Assembly (NCBI RefSeq): GCF_947500065.1
Contig: NZ_CANMQT010000001.1
Coordinates: forward strand, 558,001-622,000
DNA: 64,000 nucleotides
Source: an uncultured Aquimarina sp.
GTDB lineage: Bacteria; Bacteroidota; Bacteroidia; Flavobacteriales; Flavobacteriaceae
Direction: 5' to 3'
Shown: in pieces, positions 17,948 to 25,043 of the stretch
Layout of the letters: every line of letters starts with the position of its first letter
Numbering within the stretch: the stretch's first letter is position 1
Notes under the pieces: model-generated
Database searches by the model: none
Seen by the model: only the letters and a program-made list of their open reading frames with translations
Told to the model about the DNA's origin: nothing
Translations under genes and position numbers: made by a program

Positions 17948-18739
17948 TTAATCTACAGCTAACAATAAATCTTGTGCTTTTTTATAATTAAAATTAGTAG
18001 AATCTTTAATTATTTTTGAAAGTGTTTTTCTTAATTTAATAGTATCATTAATCTTCAAATACATCAAACTTTTATACCATAATGCTTTTGAGTTATCTAT
18101 AGAACTAGAATTTAAAAGCTTATCAAAATTTATTAAAGCTTTATTTGTATTCCCTATTTCGAGGTATGAAATTCCTATATAGCTATATAGTATAGGATCG
18201 TCATTTTCTTTTAAGTACTCTTTAAAAAAAGTGATCGCTGTTTCGTATTCGTTCGCTTTAAAAGATTTTATCCCCTTGCTCAAAAAATCATTCTGCCCAC
18301 TTCTTTTAAGCAAAGATGGCAAATCATTATCAGAATAATATTTTGCATATAAATCCGTAGTAGATGAATTTCGGATAAATAAAACAGTAGACAATAAAGC
18401 AACTACAAAAATTGCGGCTACAGCAGCTATCAATCTTTTACTTTTAAACTTAGATTGTGGATTTTTATATCTTTTCCCAGCATCAAGTATCTTGGATCTT
18501 ATTTTGGTAGCCTCATCGCTTTTAATATAATCTTCGATTTCTTTTCTTGAACTGCTATTCTTATCTTCATCAGAAAGCCAATTTTCTTCTTTTAAATGAT
18601 GATTAATTTCATTTGCTAATTTAACCTTCTTCTGTAATTCTATATCATCAGACATTATTAGCTCGAATTGCTTTTTCTCTTCAGAATTAAGATCACCTCC
18701 TAAGTAAGCTTCAATTTTTTTATCTATATCCTCGTACAT
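17948..18739 (-). CDS. Anti-sigma-like membrane protein with periplasmic TPRs
   Basis: 263 aa. The N-terminal ~100 residues are charged and helical, opening with MYEDIDKKIEAYLGGDLNSE. This matches the EAYL-G-LS-EE style of cytoplasmic anti-sigma domains in Bacteroidota. One transmembrane helix follows at about 103-122 (LIAAVAAIFVVALLSTVLFI). The C-terminal part holds about three TPR-like repeats (YETAITFFKEYL, YSYIGISYLEIGNTNKALI). The start codon lies 2 nt after the sigma factor stop, so the genes are translationally coupled. The role is inferred: sequestering the ECF sigma until a periplasmic signal reaches the TPRs. Confidence 0.75.
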   Translation of the reverse strand: MYEDIDKKIEAYLGGDLNSEEKKQFELIMSDDIELQKKVKLANEINHHLKEENWLSDEDKNSSSRKEIEDYIKSDEATKIRSKILDAGKRYKNPQSKFKSKRLIAAVAAIFVVALLSTVLFIRNSSTTDLYAKYYSDNDLPSLLKRSGQNDFLSKGIKSFKANEYETAITFFKEYLKENDDPILYSYIGISYLEIGNTNKALINFDKLLNSSSIDNSKALWYKSLMYLKINDTIKLRKTLSKIIKDSTNFNYKKAQDLLLAVD

Positions 18740-18741
18740 TA

Positions 18742-19305
18742 TTAGCTTAAATCTTGATATTTACTATCTTTTTTTATTAACTCTGCCAAACGTTTTTTAC
18801 ATTTAAAAACTCTTTGGAACGCTACATTTTGAGATGAATAATTAAACCTTTCCACAATTATATCATAAGATACCTTATTAAAATAATCCTTCAAGAGTTT
18901 GATACAATTATCAGAGAGTTGATTAATTTTCTCTTCAAAAAGTTCCCATCTCTCTTGTTCCAAAATAAATGAACTATGCTTATTCTCTTTTACTACTAGT
19001 TCTATTGCTCCCTCATTTCTTACCCTCTTTTTTCGTTTATTTAATTCTTTACGCCAAAGATTCTTGCAAACGGTAAATATATACCCTTCAAAAGATGAAG
19101 TAATTTCGAACTTTCTTATTTTCAATCTAACAATTAATTGAAATAATGCATCCTGAAAAATCTCTTCCGCATCTTCATACGTTCCATTATTTTTCTTTAT
19201 AAATGATAAAATTGATTGGAAATTTTTCTTATATATCAGATCAATAACAGACTCATCACCCGATAATAAACCTTCTAAATAATGATCATTTCCTAATTTT
19301 TGCAT
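18742..19305 (-). CDS. ECF-type RNA polymerase sigma factor
   Basis: 187 aa. Region 2 is visible at ~25-95 (LSFIKKNNGTYEDAEEIFQD, then LFQLIVRL and GYIFTVCKNLWRKELNKRKK). Region 4 is at ~130-180 (LLKDYFNKVSYDIIVERFNY then VAFQRVFKCKKRL). The length and the lack of regions 1 and 3 place it in group 4 (ECF). It is transcribed divergently from the lipoprotein-CHAT pair, and the coupled downstream gene is a TPR membrane protein of anti-sigma type. The target regulon cannot be read from the sequence, but the divergent CHAT operon is the obvious candidate. Confidence 0.88.
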   Translation of the reverse strand: MQKLGNDHYLEGLLSGDESVIDLIYKKNFQSILSFIKKNNGTYEDAEEIFQDALFQLIVRLKIRKFEITSSFEGYIFTVCKNLWRKELNKRKKRVRNEGAIELVVKENKHSSFILEQERWELFEEKINQLSDNCIKLLKDYFNKVSYDIIVERFNYSSQNVAFQRVFKCKKRLAELIKKDSKYQDLS

Positions 19306-19608
19306 TTTCGAAATTTCCGAGAGAATTATTATTTACAATTTGACTCAAATAAGAGACTAAACTAACATTTATATGATTGTGTTTTTACTTTCCAACCTAT
19401 AAAAATTAATCTAAACCCTCAAAACCACCCAAAACGGGTGGGAAATTATTAAGCACAAAGAATTAATTTCACCTCCGTTTAAAGTATAGAATTCGCTTCT
19501 TTGATGTTTTAATTTGCACTTATCTCGATAAATTGAAAAACAAATAAGGGTGAAATTTTTCGATTTAAATCAATAACAAATAAAGCTGTATTAATATTTT
19601 TAAATTTT
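19306..19608. other. 303-nt divergent control region between sigma factor and lipoprotein-CHAT operon
   Basis: No ORF. CCACCC (19,425-19,430) and GGGTGG (19,436-19,441) form a GC-rich dyad around AAAAC, unusual in this AT-rich DNA. AATTTCACC (19,465-19,473) and GGTGAAATT (19,549-19,557) form a distant 9-bp inverted pair. No standard TAnnTTTG box was found on either strand, which would fit use of an alternative sigma factor. Confidence 0.45.
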
Positions 19609-20121
19609 ATGCGTACTATGAAAGCAAAAAAAGTAATCTGGGGATTATTAATTACAATAATAGCGGTAAGCTGCTCTACTGATGATTCGATAATCCAAAA
19701 TACTAAAAACTCAGAAGAAGTAATAAATAAATCTTCTAGTTTTGATCCAGAAGAAGGAGGAGAAGAAGAAGAAGAAGAAGAAATAGATTATGGTATGCCA
19801 TTCGACAATAGCTATAATCATGAAAACGAACATTTTATTATCAAAATAGTATACACTATAGAAAATGAAGAATCCCAAGTTGACATAAGACGTAGATTTT
19901 CTCAAGAACATCCTGATTTGGTTTTAGTAAAAGTAGCCGATTCAACATCAGAATTTGAGTATTGGTTTTTGAAATATCTATCTGGAAAAACACATTCTAG
20001 AGGTAGTCAGGATTTACCAGAAGAGGATAAAGATCCTACCCAAGTAGATGAGTTTGATTTATTAGAATACCACAATATTCTTAACAAAATTAGACAGGAT
20101 GAAAGGATCGAATTATATTAA
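19609..20121 (+). CDS. Small acidic lipoprotein of unknown function, upstream of CHAT gene
   Basis: 170 aa. The signal peptide ends in a lipobox (IIAVSC, Cys at about residue 22), so it should be a lipoprotein. A Glu-rich tract (GGEEEEEEE) is encoded partly by a (GAA)7 run at 19,762-19,782. The remainder has no recognised domain. ATG 19,618 is an equally good start. It lies 96 nt before the CHAT gene on the same strand, and a 19-bp hairpin separates the two coding regions. A role as sensor, ligand or substrate of the CHAT protein is only suggested by context. Confidence 0.65.
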   Translation: MRTMKAKKVIWGLLITIIAVSCSTDDSIIQNTKNSEEVINKSSSFDPEEGGEEEEEEEIDYGMPFDNSYNHENEHFIIKIVYTIENEESQVDIRRRFSQEHPDLVLVKVADSTSEFEYWFLKYLSGKTHSRGSQDLPEEDKDPTQVDEFDLLEYHNILNKIRQDERIELY

Positions 20122-20169
20122 TATCAAAACTTCTTGTAAGTTTTAAAAATATATTAAATAACATAAATT

Positions 20170-20210
20170 AGGGTATATAATTTTTATCTTGGATAAAAAT
20201 TATATACCCT
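20170..20210 (+). promoter_or_regulatory. 19-bp perfect hairpin ending 7 nt before the CHAT start codon
   Basis: AGGGTATATAATTTTTATC (20,170-20,188) and GATAAAAATTATATACCCT (20,192-20,210) are perfectly complementary around a TTG loop. The sequence TTTACTTA then leads to ATG 20,218. The T-run after the stem is too short for a classic terminator, and the stem occupies the place of the ribosome binding site. It may attenuate transcription or hide the translation start. The sequence shows the structure only. Confidence 0.7.
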
Positions 20211-20217
20211 TTACTTA

Positions 20218-23046
20218 ATGTCTTTAAGAAGTTGCTACCTATCTCTTGTTTTTTTTACATTTTCTTTTCTTGCCTATGCTCAGAATCCTACAAACTGGGA
20301 AGATATTTTAAATTCCAATCTCACAAAAGAACAAAAACGGAGTAAGGTAGACTCATTAATAAATATAAATAAAGAAAAAGGTAATGACTCTTTACTAGAG
20401 CGCATCACCCATAGATATGCAATATGGCATTATAGAAACAAAACTTTAGATCTAGCCATAGAGGCTGCTAAACAATCTCTGGAACTAAAGAAAAAAATCA
20501 TCCCTAAGAACTTGTCGTTAATTCAGCATGGATTAAAAAATCTTGCTTTTTTTAATTATAAACAAGGTAATTATTCCAAAAGTATTTCATATCTCCAAGA
20601 ATTGATTTCTATTAATTCTGAAAACAATTATGCTGCAGACGCCTATTCTGAACTTGGTAGATGTTATACAAATACGTATGATTATCACAATGCTGTAATA
20701 CATTTTGAACTAGCTAATTCATTATTTTGGGACAATGAAGATTACGCCAGTATTGTAGCCAATGCAATTAACTCTGGTAAATTAGACACAAAAATAGGTA
20801 CAGTAAACAGTTTACATAGAGGAATCAAAAATGCATTAATTGCCGATTCTTTATCTTCTAAAATTAACTCTAGAGCAAGCACAAAATACAATCTAAAAAT
20901 AATTTTAGGTACACTTTACAATCAGGATATCTCTCTGAATACCAAGAAAGCAATCTTTTATTATAATCAAGCATTAACAATTGCTCACGAACTAAAAGAT
21001 TCTGTCAGAATAGCACAAACCTATGAATTCATTGGCAACCTATACAATACCATTGATCAAGATTTAGCCATTGAATATCATAAAAAAGCCCTTCAGAATC
21101 AAAAAGAAAACGATTCTTTATCTTACGGTATTAGCATTCATAATATTGGGTTTTGTTTAGTTCAACAAAAAAAACTTAAAGAAGGAATTAAATATTATCA
21201 AAAGGCTATTAGTTTTTTGACAGGACAACCGTTATCTAATGTCAAAGCTTTCTCACAAACTAATGTATTATATAAAACATTAGATTCTTCAAACCTTCTA
21301 ATAATTATAGAAGATTTAGCCGAAGCTTATTTTAAGCAATTTAAAGTAACTAATCAAAAAAAATATTTAGATAAGTCAATCAAAACATTTTTACTGGCTG
21401 ATGAACTGATCGACCTTATTCGTATTGAAAACCAAGAACTTCAATCCAAATTATACTGGCGTAAACATAGTGCTAACCTATATGGACGCGCAATAGAAAC
21501 TTGTTTTTCAGCAAATGATATTGACAATGCTTTTTATTTTATGGAAAAGAATAAGGCATTGATATTGACAGAAGATATAGCAAGCAATAAACTTAAACAA
21601 TCTCTTTTACTCCCAGAAGATATTGTAAATCAGGAAATCGACCTTCAAAAGAATATATATATCCTAAATAGCAAAAAAAATGATAATGCTGATAAAAAAG
21701 AGCTTGATATTACTACCATAAAAATTTTAGATTTAAAAAGAAAGCTAAAAAAACTCCGGGATAGTATTGAGCAAAGCTTTTCTAATTATACTAAGTTTAA
21801 TATTCAATCTTCTCCAATACTCAATTTAAAATCAATTCAAAAAAATCTCGATGAAAAAACTGTTCTTTTGGAATATAATATATCTGCACATACTGATTAT
21901 GGGTTAAATAGCAATGATAATAGTTATGTCCCCATTTATGAAGGGAGTGATTATGGCAAGAAAGAATATACCAAAGGATATCTTATTTACATTACAAAAA
22001 ACGACAGCTATTTTGTAGAGTTGCCCAACATTAATCAGTTAAAGGTAACTGTTGATTTGTTCATTAAAAAAGCCGCTACTCCTTTTCGAACGGAAAAAGA
22101 TATCACATCATACGGAAAGATTGGATACACCCTTTTTTCCAATTTATTTCCTGATCAGAGAATAAAAAAAATTATAAAAAACAAAAAACTAATTATCATT
22201 CCTGATAACTACTTAAACTATATCCCTTTCGAAGCATTGGTAACTTCTAATAAACCTGAAGAAAAGATTAGATATTTGATCGAAGATTCAGAAATTAGCT
22301 ATGGATACTCAAATTCCTTTCTAAAGAATTCTTCATACACTTCCAATACATCTAATACGGTTTCCTTTCTTGGCTTTGCTCCCAGTAATTTTGACAAATA
22401 CAACCTAACCCCTTTGGAAAACAATGGCAATGAAGTTATTAATATAAACAATATCTTTTCTGGAGAAGTACTAATCAATGAAAATGCTTCTAAAGAAAAA
22501 TTTCTAGCTAAACTAGAAAATCAAAACATCATACATTTAGCAACACATGCAGATGCACTGGATTCGATTTCGCCTTGGATTGCTTTTAGTGATAACAAAT
22601 TAGATCTTGAAGAATTATATCTTACTAAAACCCACGCTGATTTAGTAGTGTTAAGTGGTTGTAATACATTACTTGGCAAACAAGAAACTGGAGAAGGAGT
22701 GATGAGTTTAGCCAGAGGTTTTTTTCATTCTGGGGCAAAAAGTGTAGTTTCTTCTTTATGGAATGTTGATGATAGATCCACCTCCTATATAATGAACGAA
22801 TTCTATAAAAACTTAAAAAAACAACAAACCAAATCACAAGCTTTAAGAAAAGCAAAACTAAAATACCTAACTAACAGTTCTTTATCAGAAAGCTCTCCTC
22901 ATTTTTGGGCAACGTTTGTGTTATTAGGAAATACGAGTCCAATTCAGAATTACTCTAATGCATCTCTCTATTGGTTAATCCTGTTATTTCCGGTATTCGT
23001 TATTTTTATAATTACCTATAGAAAATTCAAAAAGAAAGATTCTTAA
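20218..23046 (+). CDS. Exported, membrane-anchored TPR-CHAT (caspase-like) protein
   Basis: 942 aa. A signal peptide (LVFFTFSFLAYAQ) precedes a long TPR array (~40-430, for example NLAFFNYKQGNYSKSISYLQ and AYSELGRCYTNTYDYHNAV). A helical linker follows, then a C-terminal CHAT domain (~640-925). The CHAT catalytic pair is visible as His777 in HLATHAD and Cys815 in VLSGCNT, with the later LARGFFHSGAKSVVSSLW motif. A final transmembrane helix (YWLILLFPVFVIFIITY) ends in a basic tail. The topology would place TPR and CHAT in the periplasm. CHAT proteins are clan CD cysteine proteases related to caspases and separase. The substrate is unknown. A strong terminator follows, and it shares the locus with an ECF sigma/anti-sigma pair. 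Confidence 0.88.
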   Translation: MSLRSCYLSLVFFTFSFLAYAQNPTNWEDILNSNLTKEQKRSKVDSLININKEKGNDSLLERITHRYAIWHYRNKTLDLAIEAAKQSLELKKKIIPKNLSLIQHGLKNLAFFNYKQGNYSKSISYLQELISINSENNYAADAYSELGRCYTNTYDYHNAVIHFELANSLFWDNEDYASIVANAINSGKLDTKIGTVNSLHRGIKNALIADSLSSKINSRASTKYNLKIILGTLYNQDISLNTKKAIFYYNQALTIAHELKDSVRIAQTYEFIGNLYNTIDQDLAIEYHKKALQNQKENDSLSYGISIHNIGFCLVQQKKLKEGIKYYQKAISFLTGQPLSNVKAFSQTNVLYKTLDSSNLLIIIEDLAEAYFKQFKVTNQKKYLDKSIKTFLLADELIDLIRIENQELQSKLYWRKHSANLYGRAIETCFSANDIDNAFYFMEKNKALILTEDIASNKLKQSLLLPEDIVNQEIDLQKNIYILNSKKNDNADKKELDITTIKILDLKRKLKKLRDSIEQSFSNYTKFNIQSSPILNLKSIQKNLDEKTVLLEYNISAHTDYGLNSNDNSYVPIYEGSDYGKKEYTKGYLIYITKNDSYFVELPNINQLKVTVDLFIKKAATPFRTEKDITSYGKIGYTLFSNLFPDQRIKKIIKNKKLIIIPDNYLNYIPFEALVTSNKPEEKIRYLIEDSEISYGYSNSFLKNSSYTSNTSNTVSFLGFAPSNFDKYNLTPLENNGNEVININNIFSGEVLINENASKEKFLAKLENQNIIHLATHADALDSISPWIAFSDNKLDLEELYLTKTHADLVVLSGCNTLLGKQETGEGVMSLARGFFHSGAKSVVSSLWNVDDRSTSYIMNEFYKNLKKQQTKSQALRKAKLKYLTNSSLSESSPHFWATFVLLGNTSPIQNYSNASLYWLILLFPVFVIFIITYRKFKKKDS

Positions 23047-23072
23047 ATAGAATAAAACTTTATATCTACTTT

Positions 23073-23109
23073 AAAAAGTGTGTTGAAATTAGATTCAACA
23101 CACTTTTTT
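23073..23109 (+). terminator. Intrinsic terminator after the CHAT gene
   Basis: AAAAAGTGTGTTGAA (23,073-23,087) pairs perfectly with TTCAACACACTTTTT (23,094-23,108) around a 6-nt loop and ends in six T. It closes the lipoprotein-CHAT unit and separates it from the response regulator. Confidence 0.9.
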
Positions 23110-23168
23110 CATTTTAACACTTTCTAGTGGGTAAGAAATATTACTACGGATAACTATACATGAAACAT

Positions 23169-23192
23169 AGTCAAAAATCAATGTGTTTGACT
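23169..23192. promoter_or_regulatory. Dyad upstream of the response regulator
   Basis: AGTCAAA (23,169-23,175) and TTTGACT (23,186-23,192) are perfect 7-bp arms with a 10-nt spacer, ending 37 nt before the start codon. LuxR/NarL-type regulators bind such paired heptamers, so autoregulation is possible but untested. Confidence 0.35.
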
Positions 23193-23229
23193 CCATTATT
23201 CATCAATCAAAAAAAAATCAATCCGTAAT

Positions 23230-23856
23230 ATGAAAACAATTGTATTAATAGAAGACAACATATCGATAAAAGAAACCTATGTAGATATTATAAATAGTTC
23301 CAAAAAATTTGAGGTTATCGAAAGCTTTAAAAATTGTAAATCTGCATTAAAAGAAATTAAACTATTAAGTCCTGATATCATATTATTAGATATTGATGCA
23401 TCTGGTATGAATAGTATTGATACAATAAAACATATCGGAAATACATTTCCTGAAATTAAAATTATAGTTTTAACAAAAAATCAACATCATAAATTCGTTT
23501 TTGACGCATTATCTTCCGGTGTTCTTGGCTATCTAATAAAAAACAATGAGCTACAAATTGTTAAAGCTTTAGAAGAACTAGAACAAGGTGGTTCTCCTAT
23601 GAGCAATACTATTTCTAGGATGGTAGTAGAATCTTTTCAGGAGTATCAATTTAAAGAACTATCAAAAAGAGAAAACGAAATACTTAAATTACTAACAGAA
23701 GGCAAAAGCTATTCTAATATCGCAGAAAAACTTTATGTAAGTCGCAATACCGTAAAATATCATTTACGGAATATTTACGAAAAGCTAAACATCTATTGCA
23801 GAGATGAAGCTATAAAACTAGTAAGTAGTAAAAAAAGACACTTAAGAACGGCTTAA
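23230..23856 (+). CDS. NarL/LuxR-family response regulator
   Basis: 208 aa. The receiver domain (~1-120) has the acidic pair E8/D9, the phospho-acceptor Asp54 in IILLDID and Lys in VLTKN. The LuxR helix-turn-helix (~143-200) reads LSKRENEILKLLTEGKSY and VSRNTVKYHLRNIYEKL. It should bind DNA after phosphorylation by a histidine kinase. No kinase gene is adjacent. A TPR hybrid kinase lies 6 kb downstream. A terminator separates the gene from CHAT, so it is transcribed alone. Confidence 0.92.
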   Translation: MKTIVLIEDNISIKETYVDIINSSKKFEVIESFKNCKSALKEIKLLSPDIILLDIDASGMNSIDTIKHIGNTFPEIKIIVLTKNQHHKFVFDALSSGVLGYLIKNNELQIVKALEELEQGGSPMSNTISRMVVESFQEYQFKELSKRENEILKLLTEGKSYSNIAEKLYVSRNTVKYHLRNIYEKLNIYCRDEAIKLVSSKKRHLRTA

Positions 23857-23922
23857 TTTACAATTCAGGAGGTGTCAAAAAAATATCACTTGTAGGTTTC
23901 TCTTGAACAAAATTAAATAAAT

Positions 23923-25035
23923 CTAACCTTTTACATCTAACGCATCCCGTAATGCATTGCCTATTAACATAAAAGCCATTACAAGACTCATAATTCCCAA
24001 ACCAGGTATGATTGCTAGATACGCTTTTCCTAAAATAATGTAAGAGTAATGATCCTTAATCATAGCACCCCAACTGGCCATTGGTGGCTGAGCTCCAATA
24101 CCCAAAAAGCTCAAACCGCTTTCTATTAAAATTGCGCCGGCAAAATTAGCCGCAGATATCACTATTACAGGAGCTAAACTATTAGGAAGTACATGTTTTG
24201 TTATTATTCTAAAATGATTGTATCCTAATGCTTTAGCAGCAGTAACATATTGCATTTGTTTTATACTTAAAACCTGGCCTCTAACAACTCTAGCCACCTC
24301 TACCCACATAGTAAGCCCAACAGCAATGAAAACCTGCCAAAAACCTTTTCCTAAAGCTAGTGTGATCGCTATAACTAAAAGCAAGGTCGGAATAGACCAT
24401 GTAACATTAATTAACCACATAATAAATACATCCACTTTTCCTCCAAAATAGCCAGCAATAGCGCCTAAAGATATACCGAGAAGCAATGAAATCAATACCG
24501 CTACAAAACCAATCGAAAATGAAATCCGAATTCCAACTAGCATTCTACTTAGCAAATCTCTTCCGTATTTATCGGTTCCTAAAATAAAAGTACGATTCTT
24601 AATAAACTTTTGTTCTATTTCTTCATTGGTAAGTCCACTAGGGAAACGTGCCTTCTCTATGTTTTTAGAAATTCCAATAAGCTCTCCTTCAGTATACGGA
24701 GTAACTTTTAATGATTCTTCATGGAAACTATATGCTTCGATCGGAATTTCAGTATCCATATTTTTTGTACCAAAGAACACTTTATTAAAGTATGATTGAT
24801 CCGATACTGCGTCAGAAGGTATTGTGAGCATTTTTACAGAAAAACCGGGGCCTTTAGAATGAATAGACAAATGCATCTGATTTGCATTCTTAGAATTATC
24901 AGGTGCTAACAAATAAGCTAAAACGGCTACTAATGCACAAATCACAATAAACCAAAAACTCAAAACGCCCCAAAAATTTCTCTTGAATTTTTGGAGCGCT
25001 AACTTTGTTAATGAGTTTGATTTTGTCTTTTGCAT
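23923..25035 (-). CDS. ABC transporter permease, OppC/DppC type
   Basis: 370 aa. An N-terminal helix (FWGVLSFWFIVICALVAVLA) is followed by an extended extracytoplasmic region of ~110 residues and GTDKYGRDLLSRMLVGIRIS, the OppC hallmark. The BPD_transp_1 core includes the EAA loop AAKALGYNHFRIITKHVLPN. It would form half of an oligopeptide-type importer channel. Neither OppB nor ATPase or binding protein genes are adjacent. Instead it lies 8 nt downstream of the Prc protease gene on the same strand, so the pair is an operon, suggesting use of proteolysis products. Confidence 0.88.
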   Translation of the reverse strand: MQKTKSNSLTKLALQKFKRNFWGVLSFWFIVICALVAVLAYLLAPDNSKNANQMHLSIHSKGPGFSVKMLTIPSDAVSDQSYFNKVFFGTKNMDTEIPIEAYSFHEESLKVTPYTEGELIGISKNIEKARFPSGLTNEEIEQKFIKNRTFILGTDKYGRDLLSRMLVGIRISFSIGFVAVLISLLLGISLGAIAGYFGGKVDVFIMWLINVTWSIPTLLLVIAITLALGKGFWQVFIAVGLTMWVEVARVVRGQVLSIKQMQYVTAAKALGYNHFRIITKHVLPNSLAPVIVISAANFAGAILIESGLSFLGIGAQPPMASWGAMIKDHYSYIILGKAYLAIIPGLGIMSLVMAFMLIGNALRDALDVKG

Positions 25036-25043
25036 TAAAGCAA

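Noticed and set aside
19711..19911. Minus-strand 66-aa ORF rich in Phe
   Set aside because: It is the complement of the GAA/Glu tract in the lipoprotein gene.
20218..23046. TPR-CHAT protein as part of a type III-E CRISPR (Craspase-like) system
   Set aside because: No repeat array, Cas gene or gRAMP-like protein is in the window, and the protein has a signal peptide and C-terminal membrane anchor.
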